Part shown: piece by piece, positions 40,441 through 48,630 of the stretch
How positions within the stretch are numbered: position 1 is the first letter of the stretch
Layout: every line of letters starts with the position of its first letter
NCBI RefSeq assembly: GCF_900102905.1
Contig: NZ_FNFV01000004.1
Location: forward strand, 248,001 to 312,000
DNA length: 64,000 bases
Reading direction: 5' to 3'
From: Meinhardsimonia xiamenensis
GTDB lineage: Bacteria > Pseudomonadota > Alphaproteobacteria > Rhodobacterales > Rhodobacteraceae
Position numbers and translations under genes: made by a program
Notes under the pieces: model-generated
Told to the model about the DNA's origin: nothing
Databases searched by the model: none
Seen by the model: only the letters and a program-made list of their open reading frames with translations

Positions 40441-40455
40441 TTAACAGCCGGCTAA
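40441..40455. promoter_or_regulatory. CtrA-like binding site upstream of flgE
   Basis: TTAA-CAGCCGG-CTAA (on the flgE-sense strand TTAG-N7-TTAA) matches the CtrA consensus TTAA-N7-TTAA at seven of eight half-site bases with the correct 7-base spacing. It lies 58 bases before the flgE start, in the only gap of this flagellar set. CtrA controls flagellar genes in Rhodobacterales. Confidence 0.45.
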
Positions 40456-40486
40456 TGTCAAAAATGCTGGCGAATTTCCCACCGTA

Positions 40487-41296
40487 TCAGAAGTTTGCGT
40501 CGACTCCCGGCAGGCGCAATTCCTTTATCAGGTCGCGCAGCTCCTGGCGCGCAGCGAGATTGGAGATGTTGAGCTGCTGCACGCCGATGTCCTTCAGGTC
40601 GAGAAGCGTGAGGCCGCGCGGAAAGAGCTCGCGGAAGATCACCCGTTCGCTGAAACCCGGCGCCACGCGAAAGCCGATGCGGCGGGAAAGTTCGGCCAGT
40701 GCCTCGCCCATCTTCTTCTTGTTGTGCATCTGCTGGGCGCCGAGACGGTTGCGCACCACCACCCAGTCGATGGGCTTCAAGCCCGCCCGGGCGCGCAGCT
40801 GCCGCGCGCTCCAGACCATCTCGGAATAGATCGATGGGCCGAGAATCCGGTTGGTCTCGGGGTCGACACGGGCGAGAAGATCGAAATCGACAAAGCTGTC
40901 GTTGAGCGGCGTGATGAGCGTGTCGGCGAGCGAGTGGGCCACCTGACTGAGGCGCGTGTGGGAACCGGGGCAGTCGAGCAGGATGAAGTCACACCGTCCT
41001 TCAAGCGCGGCCACGGCCATCGAGAGGCGCCTGTCGTAGATGTTTTCGCCCTCTGCCAGACTGGCGCGGTCAACTTCGGGCAGATCCTGGAACTCCGGCA
41101 CAGGCAGGCTGAGGGAATGGCGCTGCATGAAGCTCAGGCGGTTCTCCATGTAGCGCCCGAGCGTCTTCTGCCGCAGATCGAGATCGATCACGCCGATGGC
41201 ATGGCCCATCCGCGCCAGCGCCGTGGCAACATGCATTGCCACGGTGGATTTCCCGGCACCACCCTTTTCGTTGCCCACGACGATAATATGCGCCAC
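40487..41296 (-). CDS. mipZ: Division-plane positioning ATPase MipZ
   Basis: A 269-residue ParA/Mrp-like ATPase that forms a gradient from ParB at the cell poles and blocks FtsZ assembly there, so division is placed mid-cell in alphaproteobacteria. The deviant Walker A GNEKGGAGKSTVAMH is at the N-terminus, LLDCPGSHTRLSQVAHSLAD covers the switch and Walker B region, and VVRNRLGAQQMHNKKKM is characteristic of MipZ. The start is GTG, with AAGGAA nine bases upstream. It is monocistronic, 103 bases from flgE and 175 bases from rpmE. Confidence 0.96.
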   Translation of the reverse strand: MAHIIVVGNEKGGAGKSTVAMHVATALARMGHAIGVIDLDLRQKTLGRYMENRLSFMQRHSLSLPVPEFQDLPEVDRASLAEGENIYDRRLSMAVAALEGRCDFILLDCPGSHTRLSQVAHSLADTLITPLNDSFVDFDLLARVDPETNRILGPSIYSEMVWSARQLRARAGLKPIDWVVVRNRLGAQQMHNKKKMGEALAELSRRIGFRVAPGFSERVIFRELFPRGLTLLDLKDIGVQQLNISNLAARQELRDLIKELRLPGVDANF

Positions 41297-41343
41297 GTCT
41301 GCCGTTCCTTGCCCTGTGAACCGCCGCCGGCGGGATCGGCGCG

Positions 41344-41372
41344 ACTATAGGGTCCGCGAATCGGTTATTGAA
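41344..41372 (-). promoter_or_regulatory. Predicted mipZ promoter containing a GANTC site
   Basis: On the minus strand, TTCAAT (41372-41367) and TATAGT (41349-41344) are spaced by 17 bases. A GATTC (CcrM methylation site, 41362-41358) lies within the spacer. In Caulobacter the mipZ promoter is a model GcrA/CcrM-controlled promoter, so the same logic may hold here. Confidence 0.5.
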
Positions 41373-41471
41373 GCATTCGCGAATTGCGTCGCGCGGATTT
41401 TGCCGGGCGGCTTGCCGAGACGAAGACGCCGCCCCGGAGGGCGGCGCCAGGAAGACCCATGGGAAGGCCCG

Positions 41472-41693
41472 TCAGAAACCGAGGCCTTCGTATTTCTTCT
41501 TGAACTTGGAGACGCGCCCGCCGGTGTCGACCAGTCGCTGGCCGCCGCCCGTCCACGCGGGATGCGAGGAGGGGTCGATTTCCAGTGCCAGCGTGTCGCC
41601 TTCCTTGCCCCAGGTGGAGCGCATCTGAACCACCGTGCCGTCGGTCAGCTTCACCTCGATCAGGTGGTAATCGGGATGGATGTCCTTCTTCAT
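41472..41693 (-). CDS. rpmE: 50S ribosomal protein L31
   Basis: A 73-residue ribosomal protein starting [20 protein letters not shown], with the SSHPAWTGG motif. It has no cysteines, so it is the zinc-free form and would not need Zur-controlled replacement. It lies 11 bases after rplS at the end of the rpsP-rimM-trmD-rplS-rpmE block. Confidence 0.96.
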   Translation of the reverse strand: MKKDIHPDYHLIEVKLTDGTVVQMRSTWGKEGDTLALEIDPSSHPAWTGGGQRLVDTGGRVSKFKKKYEGLGF

Positions 41694-41704
41694 CGCGCCG
41701 CTCC

Positions 41705-42091
41705 TCAGGCTTCGGCTTCGCCCGACACGGGCTTGTAGTTGCTGTCTTCGGCGATCCGGGCCGACTTGCCGCGGCGCGAGCGCAGATAGTAGAGCTTCGA
41801 GCGCCGCACGCGGCCACGACGGACCACCTCGATGTATTCGATGTTGGTCGAGTAGAGCGGGAAGACGCGCTCCACCCCTTCGCCAAAGGAAATCTTGCGC
41901 ACCGTGAACGAGCCGGAAATGCCCTTGCCGTTCTTGCGGGCGATGCAGACGCCTTGGTAGTTCTGCACCCGGGTGCGGTTGCCCTCGGTCACCTTGTAGC
42001 CCACGCGCACCGTGTCGCCGGGCTTGAAATCGGGAATGGTCTTGCCGAGCTGAGCGATCTGCTCGGCTTCGATCTGGGCGATCAGGTCCAT
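41705..42091 (-). CDS. rplS: 50S ribosomal protein L19
   Basis: A 128-residue protein at the 30S-50S interface. [20 protein letters not shown] and [18 protein letters not shown] [17 protein letters not shown] are conserved, as is the [19 protein letters not shown] basic tract. The start is ATG 42091 with AGGAG eight bases upstream; an in-frame GTG three codons earlier is less likely. It lies 274 bases after trmD, an unusually long gap within this block. Confidence 0.96.
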   Translation of the reverse strand: MDLIAQIEAEQIAQLGKTIPDFKPGDTVRVGYKVTEGNRTRVQNYQGVCIARKNGKGISGSFTVRKISFGEGVERVFPLYSTNIEYIEVVRRGRVRRSKLYYLRSRRGKSARIAEDSNYKPVSGEAEA

Positions 42092-42365
42092 GCCTGTCAC
42101 TCCTCTCTTGCCTCCGGTTCGCCCGGAGAGTTGATGCCGCCCCAGAGCTCCTGGTCTTCTGCCGGGTCCGCGCCGCGCGCGCCCGCCGGAGAGTGAGGTC
42201 GCCGTTTGCCGTGTTCCAAGCCGCTCGGCCTGCCTGTCCGCGGTGATGCCGAAGAAAGCGCCACCCGTTGCCGGTCACGCAAAGGCACAAGCGTCCGAGT
42301 CGGTCGCCCGCCCGGAATGCGCGGCTTCTAGGCGATGGCGGCGGCAAAGGCAAGCCCGGCGCGGC

Positions 42366-43187
42366 TCATTTCCCGTCATCCGTTTTGCCGTGCCGGCGCA
42401 GCCAAGCATCCCACAGGTCCGGCCGGCGCGCGCGGGTGACCTGTTGCGCCATCTCGTGGCGCCACTGGGCGATGCGGCCATGGTGCCCGCTCATGAGAAC
42501 CTCGGGAATGGCCCGCCCGCGCCACTCCGCCGGCCGCGTGTATTGCGGATGCTCCAGAAGCCCCTCGGAAAAGCTTTCCTCCTCGGTCGAACTCTCGTTG
42601 CCGAGAACGCCCGGCAGAAGTCGCACCGTTGCATCGATGAGCGCCATCGCCGCGATCTCGCCGCCGGTCATCACGAAGTCGCCAAGCGACAGCTCCTCAA
42701 GCTGGTATTCCTCGATCACGCGCTCGTCGAGGCCCTCGAAACGGCCGCAAAGAAGCGTCGCACCCTGCGCCCGCGAAAGCCGGATCGCATCGGCCTGCCC
42801 CATGCGTCTGCCGCGCGGGGTGAAGTAGATCACCGGCCAGCGGGAGCGGTCGGCGGGGACGCCTTCGGCGGCGGCGTCGAGGGCGCGCCCCACCACATCG
42901 GGGCGCAGCACCATGCCGGCACCGCCGCCGGCCGGGGTATCGTCAACGTTGCGATGGCGCCCGACACCGAAGTCGCGCAGTGCAATCGTCTCGAGCCTCC
43001 ACAACCCGGCGGACAGCGCGCGTCCGGTCAACGACAGCCCGAGAATGCCGGGAAACGCCTCCGGCAGGAGCGTGATGACGCGTGCCGTCCACGCATCTTT
43101 CCACGCCGGGGGCTCGGCCATGAGATCACGCGGTCGGGCGCTGGGCCGGATCGAGAGCCTGCCATGGGATCGGGGCTTGCCAGTCAT
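42366..43187 (-). CDS. trmD: tRNA (guanine37-N1)-methyltransferase TrmD
   Basis: A 273-residue SPOUT methyltransferase making m1G37 in tRNAs reading CNN codons (Leu, Pro, Arg), which prevents +1 frameshifting. The trefoil-knot sequence is visible: RHRNVDDTPAGGGAGMVLRP, then GATLLCGRFEGLDERVIEEY and LGDFVMTGGEIAAMALIDA. The start at MTGKPRSHG matches the N-terminal extension usual in Rhodobacteraceae; the frame is open to a Met at 43232. It lies 66 bases after rimM. Confidence 0.95.
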   Translation of the reverse strand: MTGKPRSHGRLSIRPSARPRDLMAEPPAWKDAWTARVITLLPEAFPGILGLSLTGRALSAGLWRLETIALRDFGVGRHRNVDDTPAGGGAGMVLRPDVVGRALDAAAEGVPADRSRWPVIYFTPRGRRMGQADAIRLSRAQGATLLCGRFEGLDERVIEEYQLEELSLGDFVMTGGEIAAMALIDATVRLLPGVLGNESSTEEESFSEGLLEHPQYTRPAEWRGRAIPEVLMSGHHGRIAQWRHEMAQQVTRARRPDLWDAWLRRHGKTDDGK

Positions 43188-43253
43188 CTCTTGCCGGTCA
43201 TCTCGCTCTGCAACTGCGGCATTGGCGGACATCTCGCCGTCGGCGCGCCCGCC

Positions 43254-43814
43254 TCACGCCCCGCTCCCGCCTTCACCGCTGCCGGAGGAGTCCGGGAACA
43301 GCCCGGCTGGCGGATCGACGACGATGCGCCCCGCCTCCAGGTCCACGGTCGGAACCACATCGCGCGTGAAGGGCACGAGCACTCCCGCGCCAAGCCCCGG
43401 CCCGCGCACCTCGAGAAGATCGCCCGCGCCGTGATCGAGCACCGCTGCCACGCGCCCGAGAAGCTGCCCGCCCGTGTCGCGCACCTCGAGGCCGATCAGA
43501 TCGGCGTGATAGTATTCCTCCTCGCCCGTGGGCGGAAGCGCGTCACGGTCGGCATAGAGCCGCATGCCGCGCAGGGCCTCGGCCTCTTCCCGCGTCTGAA
43601 CCCCGGACAGACGCGCCGCGAAGCCGCCCTTGATCGGGCGCTCGAGCCTGATCTCGAAGCAGCGCGTTCCGTCCTCGCTCCAGAGCGGGCCGTAGGCGGC
43701 GATCGCCTCGGGCTCGGAACAGAAGGATTTCAGCCTGACCTCGCCGCGCACGCCGAAGGCGCCGGCGATGGCACCGAGGCAGACGCGGGCGGGCCGTGTG
43801 CGGTCCTGCGGCAT
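43254..43814 (-). CDS. rimM: 16S rRNA processing protein RimM
   Basis: A 186-residue 30S maturation factor that binds S19 and helps process the 16S rRNA 3' domain. The RimM N-terminal barrel has [20 protein letters not shown], and the PRC-barrel-like C-terminal half has [20 protein letters not shown] and [20 protein letters not shown]. The start follows the bluB stop by one base. The C-terminal tail ends in a short Ser/Gly-rich stretch. Confidence 0.95.
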   Translation of the reverse strand: MPQDRTRPARVCLGAIAGAFGVRGEVRLKSFCSEPEAIAAYGPLWSEDGTRCFEIRLERPIKGGFAARLSGVQTREEAEALRGMRLYADRDALPPTGEEEYYHADLIGLEVRDTGGQLLGRVAAVLDHGAGDLLEVRGPGLGAGVLVPFTRDVVPTVDLEAGRIVVDPPAGLFPDSSGSGEGGSGA

Positions 43815-43815
43815 T

Positions 43816-44475
43816 TCAGCGAAGCTCCACGACGGGCAGGCCGCGGCGGGTTTCCCAGCCGGCGCGCTCAAGCTCGGGTATGTCGCTTTCCTCGGCGGGC
43901 CAGCCAAGGCAGAGGTAGGCCACAAGTTTCCAGTCGCCGGGCACGGAGAGTGCCCGCGCCAGCGCCTCGGCGTCGAGAATCGACACCCAGCCGAGCCCGA
44001 GCCCGCGCGCCCTCGCGGCCAGCCACATCTGCGTGATGGCGGCGACCACCGAGTAGCGGCGGGTCTCGGGCATCGTCGCTGCGCCCAGCCCCATGCCCTG
44101 CTCGGTGGCCTCGTCGCAGAACACCGCCAGCTGCACCGGCGCTTCGCGCATCCCCGAGAGTTTCAGCCGGCTGTAGAGCGCGGCGCGCTCGCCGGCGTAA
44201 CCGGCAAGCGCGCGGGCATTGGCGGCCTCGAAATTGGCCAGGGCTTCGGCGCGGGCGGCGGCACTTTCGATGCGTATGAGGCGCCAGGGCTCGCTCAGCC
44301 CCACCGAGGGGGCCATGGCGAAGGCGGCGAGGCACTCATCGAGGGTTGCCTCGTCCACCGGATCGGCGCGGAAGCGACGCACGTCACGCCGCCAGCGCAT
44401 CAGCCTGGCCAGCTCGGACCGGAAAGCCGGGGAGAAGCCGGGCATTCGAGGCGTGCTGTCCTGCCCGACGCTCAT
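43816..44475 (-). CDS. bluB: 5,6-dimethylbenzimidazole synthase BluB
   Basis: A 219-residue nitroreductase-fold enzyme that destroys FMN with oxygen to make 5,6-dimethylbenzimidazole, the lower ligand of vitamin B12. Family features are [19 protein letters not shown] near residue 28, [16 protein letters not shown], and [16 protein letters not shown] near the end. It overlaps rpsP by four bases and sits one base before rimM, so it is inserted inside a ribosome-maturation operon. No other B12 gene lies in the window. Confidence 0.92.
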   Translation of the reverse strand: MSVGQDSTPRMPGFSPAFRSELARLMRWRRDVRRFRADPVDEATLDECLAAFAMAPSVGLSEPWRLIRIESAAARAEALANFEAANARALAGYAGERAALYSRLKLSGMREAPVQLAVFCDEATEQGMGLGAATMPETRRYSVVAAITQMWLAARARGLGLGWVSILDAEALARALSVPGDWKLVAYLCLGWPAEESDIPELERAGWETRRGLPVVELR

Positions 44476-44858
44476 GCGTCGGTCGAGGCCTCCTCACCCG
44501 CGCCATCGGCTGCCTGCGCGGCGGCGGCCTTCTCGGCCTTCTCGGCGGCGCGCTCCTTGGCCTTGGCGCCGGGCTCGCCTTTCTTGGGGTTGTGGCGCTC
44601 GCGCTTTTCGAGAATGCCTGCGGCCTCGAGGAAGCGCGCCACCCGGTCGGTCGGCTTGGCGCCGAGCGAGAGCCAGTGCTTGACGCGCTCGACGTTCATC
44701 TTGACGCGTTCCTCGCTGTCCTTGGGCAGGAGCGGGTTGTAGGTGCCGAGCTTTTCGATGAAGCGGCCGTCGCGCGGCATGCGCGAATCGGCGGCAACGA
44801 TCGAATAGTGCGGGCGCTTCTTCGAGCCGCCGCGGGCAAGGCGGATTTTCATGGCCAT
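44472..44858 (-). CDS. rpsP: 30S ribosomal protein S16
   Basis: A 128-residue protein. The first 80 residues are the conserved S16 core ([37 protein letters not shown]). The last 45 form an Ala/Lys/Glu-rich tail ([20 protein letters not shown]), common in alphaproteobacterial S16. The ATG at 44858 has AAGGAG at good spacing; MKIRL two codons later is the alternative. It overlaps bluB by four bases. Confidence 0.96.
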   Translation of the reverse strand: MAMKIRLARGGSKKRPHYSIVAADSRMPRDGRFIEKLGTYNPLLPKDSEERVKMNVERVKHWLSLGAKPTDRVARFLEAAGILEKRERHNPKKGEPGAKAKERAAEKAEKAAAAQAADGAGEEASTDA

Positions 44859-44931
44859 GGTCTGTCACTCCTTTGTCGTTGGCCTGAGGGGCGAAGGCCC
44901 CGTCGTTCACGGGTGTGCGTTTCGGCTCAGA

Positions 44932-45243
44932 TCATTTCTGAAACCGCTTGTGGTGCTGAATGACCTCCGAGATGATGAAGGCAAGAAACTTTCGTGCGAA
45001 TTCGGGGTCGAGATCGGCCTCAGCGGCGAGCCACTCGAGCCGCTCGATCTGCTTGGCCTCGCGATCGGGATCGGCGGGCGGCAGATTGTGCTCGGCCTTC
45101 AGCTGGCCCACAGCCTTGGTGTGCTTGAAGCGTTCGGCCAGCGTGTAGACGAGAATGGCGTCAAGCCGGTCGATGGAGGCGCGGTGCTCGGCGAGGATCT
45201 CCGCGGCGCGGGTCGCATCGTCGCGAATGGCGTCGTCGCTCAT
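44932..45243 (-). CDS. Chorismate mutase (AroQ class)
   Basis: A 103-residue all-helical enzyme converting chorismate to prephenate for Phe/Tyr synthesis. The AroQ pattern is seen in HRASIDRLDAILVYTLAERF, the KHTKAVGQLKAEHNLPPADP stretch with its active-site Lys, and the C-terminal HHKR. It is a free-standing mutase rather than a fusion with prephenate dehydratase. It overlaps the upstream GNAT gene by four bases and lies 73 bases before rpsP. Confidence 0.93.
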   Translation of the reverse strand: MSDDAIRDDATRAAEILAEHRASIDRLDAILVYTLAERFKHTKAVGQLKAEHNLPPADPDREAKQIERLEWLAAEADLDPEFARKFLAFIISEVIQHHKRFQK

Positions 45244-45818
45244 GGGCGCTTCTCCGGTCGGGGATGGCGGTAGACACAGGCAGGCTCGGCAAGCCGCGCC
45301 TCGGCGGCCGCGTCGCGGCGCGCGCCCAGCCTCAGGGCGAGCTCGATGGCGCGGGTGTTCTCGGCGTCGATGTAGCTGACGAGGCTTTCGAGCCCCAGAC
45401 GGTGCCAGGCAAAGTCGCGCGCCGCCGCAGCGGCCTCGCGCGCAAACCCCTTGCCCTCCACCTCGCGCGCGAAGAGAAAGCCGAGCTCGGGTTCTGCGTC
45501 TCCCGGTTCAAGGCCGATGACCACGAAGCCGATGGCAAGGCGATCAGCCCTGGTCTCGACGCACCACAGGCCGTGGCCATGCAGCAGCCAGCCCGCCACC
45601 GCGCGGGAAAAATCGCTCCATGCATCGGCGCGCGTGTAGGGGCCGCCAAGATGGCTCCCGCGCGGGCTGCAGACAATGCTGGCGTAAAGGTCGAAATCCC
45701 CGATGCGCGGCGCGCGCAGGCGCGTGCGCTCCGTCTCGAGCACCGGTATGGCGGCGGCGATGGTCTCGGCCAATGCTGCGGCACTGCCGGCGGGCGGCAT
45801 TTCGTGGCGCGGGATCAT
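45240..45818 (-). CDS. GNAT family N-acetyltransferase (RimJ/RimL-like), copy 2
   Basis: A 192-residue acetyltransferase. After a 28-residue N-terminal extension the fold begins VLETERTRLRAPRIGDFDLY. The acetyl-CoA region follows in ELGFLFAREVEGKGFAREAA, then FAWHRLGLESLVSYIDAENT, where R/Q-x-x-G-x-G/A is replaced by EVEGKGFA. The substrate is unknown; this branch acetylates protein N-termini or small amines. It lies directly downstream of a related GNAT gene (four-base overlap), with GGAGG before its ATG. The pair is probably an old tandem duplication. Confidence 0.88.
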   Translation of the reverse strand: MIPRHEMPPAGSAAALAETIAAAIPVLETERTRLRAPRIGDFDLYASIVCSPRGSHLGGPYTRADAWSDFSRAVAGWLLHGHGLWCVETRADRLAIGFVVIGLEPGDAEPELGFLFAREVEGKGFAREAAAAARDFAWHRLGLESLVSYIDAENTRAIELALRLGARRDAAAEARLAEPACVYRHPRPEKRP

Positions 45819-46351
45819 GTCATTGCCTCCGGGCCGGGATAGCGCCAGATCTCCACCGGCCGGCAGGCGGGATCGGCGGGGTTGGAGACGAAGGTCTCGC
45901 CCGTATTGACCGCGCCAAGGCGGCGGGCGACGGACTGGCTCGCGGTGTTCTCGGGGTCGATCAGGCTGATGAGCGTGCGCCAGCCCAGCGTGCCATAGGC
46001 GTGGTCGATCACCGCGCGGCCCGCTTCGGTGGCGTAGCCCTTGCCCTCGCTGCCCTCGTAGAGGTGATAGGCAAGCTCGGACTCGGGCCACTCGCCGGGG
46101 TGCCAGAGTCCAACCATGCCGATGGCGCGGCCCGAACCCTTCTCCTCCACCATCCAGGAGCCATAGCCCCTGAGCGCCCAGTGGCCGAGCTGCGTGGCCA
46201 GGAGCCGCCAGACGCGGTAGCCCGGCAGCGGGCCGCCGACGAAGCGCGACCGCTCGCTTTCCCAGAAGGGGATTTCCACCTCGAGGTGACGCTCCTCGGG
46301 GGCGACGAGGCGCAGGCGCGCGGTCTCCAGCGTGGGGATGGGCAGGGACAT
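45815..46351 (-). CDS. GNAT family N-acetyltransferase (RimJ/RimL-like), copy 1
   Basis: A 178-residue acetyltransferase starting IPTLETARLRLVAPEERHLE. The acetyl-CoA segment is ELAYHLYEGSEGKGYATEAG, followed by YGTLGWRTLISLIDPENTAS. It shares organisation and motifs with the following gene. The substrate is unknown. GGAGGG lies nine bases before the ATG. It is separated from ffh by a 79-base gap that contains one copy of a 22-base dispersed repeat. Confidence 0.88.
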   Translation of the reverse strand: MSLPIPTLETARLRLVAPEERHLEVEIPFWESERSRFVGGPLPGYRVWRLLATQLGHWALRGYGSWMVEEKGSGRAIGMVGLWHPGEWPESELAYHLYEGSEGKGYATEAGRAVIDHAYGTLGWRTLISLIDPENTASQSVARRLGAVNTGETFVSNPADPACRPVEIWRYPGPEAMT

Positions 46352-46402
46352 CACCGCTTGGCCCTCCAACCGAGCGCGCGCCCGGCACGGGCGGCGGAAA
46401 CT

Positions 46403-46424
46403 GGGTATTTGCACCAGGATGATG
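46403..46424. repeat. 22-bp dispersed intergenic repeat, copy 2
   Basis: This copy begins GGGTATTTGCACCAG and ends GATGATG on the plus strand. It is the exact reverse complement of 24390-24411. It lies in the ffh / GNAT gap, in the opposite orientation relative to transcription compared with copy 1. Confidence 0.8.
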
Positions 46425-46430
46425 AAACCA

Positions 46431-47921
46431 TCAGCGCTTCTTCCCCAGACCGGAGAGCCCGGGCGGCAGGCCGAGCCCCTGGTTGCCGCCGAGGCCGGGC
46501 AGGCCGCCCGGCAGGCCGCCGCCGGCCTGGTTCTGCAGCGCCTGCAGCTCCGCCGGCGAGGGGCCACCCTTGCCGAAGAGCCCGCGCATCGCCTGTTTCA
46601 GGGCGCCGCCCTTTCCCATGCGGCCGAGCTTCTTCATCATGTCCGACATCTGCCGGTGCATCTTCAGAAGCCGGTTGAGATCCTGCACCTCGAGACCGGC
46701 GCCGCGGGCGATGCGCTTCTTGCGGCTGGCCTGCAGGATCTGCGGGTTGGCGCGCTCCTTCTTCGTCATCGAGTTGATGAGCGCGATCTGGTGGCGGATC
46801 ACCTTGTCGTCGAAGCCGGCCTCGGCGATCTGCTTCTGCATCTTCCCCATGCCGGGCAGGAGGCCCATGATGCCCTCCATGCCGCCCATCCTGAGCATCT
46901 GCTCGAGCTGCATCTTCAGGTCGTTCATGTTGAAGCGGCCCTTCTGGAACCGCTTCATCATGCGCTCGGCTTCTTCGGCCTCGATGGTGGCCTGTGCCTT
47001 CTCGACGAGCGCGACGATGTCGCCCATGCCGAGGATGCGCCCGGCGATGCGTTCGGGGTGGAATTCCTCGAGCGCATCCATCTTCTCGCCGGTGCCGACG
47101 AACTTGATCGGCTTGCCGGTGACCGCGCGCATCGACAGCGCCGCGCCGCCGCGGCCGTCGCCGTCCATCCGCGTCATCACCACGCCGGTGATGCCGATCT
47201 TGTCGTCAAACTCCTCGGCTACCTCCACGGCGACCTGGCCGGTGAGCCCGTCGACCACCAGAAGCGTTTCGCGCGGGGAGACGATGTCGCGCACCTCGGC
47301 GGCCTGCTGGATCAGCTCGGCGTCGATGTGGAGCCGGCCGGCGGTGTCGAGCATGTAGACGTCATAGCCGCCGAGCAAGGCCTGCTGCTTCGCGCGCCGG
47401 GCGATCGCTTGCGCGGTTTCGCCCTTGACGATCGGCAGCGTGTCCACCCCGATCTGGCGGCCGAGGATCTCGAGCTGTTCCATCGCCGCGGGGCGGTTGG
47501 TGTCGAGCGAGGCCATCAGCACGCGCTTGTGCTCGACCTCCTTGAGCCGCTTGGCGAGCTTCGCGGTGGTCGTCGTCTTGCCCGAGCCCTGCAGGCCCAC
47601 CATCAGGATCGGCGCGGGCGGGTTGTCGATCTTGAGCCGGCCGATCTCGGCGCCGTCGCCGGCGAGGACCGCGACAAGCTCGTCATGGACGATCTTGACC
47701 ACCTGCTGGCCGGGCGTGACCGATTTCGTCACCGCCTGGCCGGTGGCCTTTTCCTGGACCCGGCGTACGAAGTCGCGGGCAACGGGCAGCGAGACGTCGG
47801 CCTCGAGAAGCGCCACGCGCACTTCGCGCAGCGCGGTGCGCACGTCGTCCTCGGTCAGCGCGCCCCGGCTCGTCAGCCGCTCGAAGACACCCGAGAGGCG
47901 TTCCGAGAGAGATTCGAACAT
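46431..47921 (-). CDS. ffh: Signal recognition particle protein Ffh
   Basis: A 496-residue SRP GTPase that binds signal sequences and SRP RNA for cotranslational insertion. The N domain is followed by the G domain, with P-loop VGLQGSGKTTTTAKLA, DTAGRLHIDAELIQ and TRMDGDGRGGAALS. The methionine-rich M domain (KMQLEQMLRMGGMEGIMGLL, MHRQMSDMMKKLGRMGKGG) carries the RNA-binding motif. The C-terminus is a long Gly/Leu/Pro-rich tail. It is the first gene of the block leading to rpmE. Confidence 0.98.
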   Translation of the reverse strand: MFESLSERLSGVFERLTSRGALTEDDVRTALREVRVALLEADVSLPVARDFVRRVQEKATGQAVTKSVTPGQQVVKIVHDELVAVLAGDGAEIGRLKIDNPPAPILMVGLQGSGKTTTTAKLAKRLKEVEHKRVLMASLDTNRPAAMEQLEILGRQIGVDTLPIVKGETAQAIARRAKQQALLGGYDVYMLDTAGRLHIDAELIQQAAEVRDIVSPRETLLVVDGLTGQVAVEVAEEFDDKIGITGVVMTRMDGDGRGGAALSMRAVTGKPIKFVGTGEKMDALEEFHPERIAGRILGMGDIVALVEKAQATIEAEEAERMMKRFQKGRFNMNDLKMQLEQMLRMGGMEGIMGLLPGMGKMQKQIAEAGFDDKVIRHQIALINSMTKKERANPQILQASRKKRIARGAGLEVQDLNRLLKMHRQMSDMMKKLGRMGKGGALKQAMRGLFGKGGPSPAELQALQNQAGGGLPGGLPGLGGNQGLGLPPGLSGLGKKR

Positions 47922-48129
47922 GTATTCGGCCCCTTTCGCCGGTTGATCTCATGCCCCCAGATGGGGAGCGCGCTGCCAAATGCCAACGGCACCCGCGGGC
48001 GAACCCTCGCTGACGGGTGGCGATCCCCGGCCACGACCCGGGGACCGGAAGGACATCACGTCTTCCGGAGCGGCGCCCGCCTACGCTGCCTCCGCTCTCA
48101 TGTCAAGACTGCGCGCTTCCCGCCAATGT

Positions 48130-48531
48130 TCAGACATTGATGGGATGATAGGATGCAAGCCATGCCTTGGCCTTGTCGCGCTCGGCGAGATGGTACACCC
48201 GCAGCTCAGCGCCGATGAGGGGAGCAAAGAACTTGGCGGCGAGCCTGAGCCACTCCTTGTCGGTGACCACCGCCACGCGGGCGAACTCGCCAAGGTGCTT
48301 GAGCCCCATCTTCGCGTCATCCCATGCGGCGCCGGCGGTGAAGCCCTCGAAATCCTCGCCGCATTCGAAGTAGAGGTGAACCTTGCCCTCCTTCTCGATG
48401 CGCTCGTCGACGAGTGGCATCAGCGTGTTCTCGTAGTCGTCGCTGTCGATGACCCCATGCGCCGCCACGGCGACAACATCGGCCGGAAAGCCCTCGAGAA
48501 CCTCGAAATATCCCTTGTCGGCCTTGCTCAT
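48130..48531 (-). CDS. SpoIIAA-like / STAS-SEC14 domain protein
   Basis: A 133-residue soluble protein matching the SpoIIAA-like (STAS-SEC14) family: ADVVAVAAHGVIDSDDYENT, then LYFECGEDFEGFTAGAAWDD, DAKMGLKHLGEFARVAVVTD and the AERDKAKAWL end. Members fold like STAS/Sec14 and are thought to bind lipids or other ligands, but none has a well-defined role. It is a single gene 208 bases upstream of ffh, followed by small hairpins including CCGGAAG/CTTCCGG at 48045-48068. Confidence 0.8.
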   Translation of the reverse strand: MSKADKGYFEVLEGFPADVVAVAAHGVIDSDDYENTLMPLVDERIEKEGKVHLYFECGEDFEGFTAGAAWDDAKMGLKHLGEFARVAVVTDKEWLRLAAKFFAPLIGAELRVYHLAERDKAKAWLASYHPINV

Positions 48532-48630
48532 CGCTAGTCCTCCTCCGGCGTTTCGCTTGCATTGCTCCTGCCCGCTCCTTGCAGATGAGAAGGGTCGGAC
48601 GTGCGTTCAACCCCGCTCCCTCGGCAGGGG

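Noticed and set aside
42092..42365. A missing gene in the 274-base trmD-rplS gap
   Set aside because: No frame has a start, ribosome site and plausible composition; probably an rplS leader or spacer.
47922..48129. A possible SRP RNA gene next to ffh
   Set aside because: Small hairpins are present, but the conserved GGAAG...AGCAG-type symmetric and asymmetric loops of SRP RNA are not; proximity alone is not evidence.
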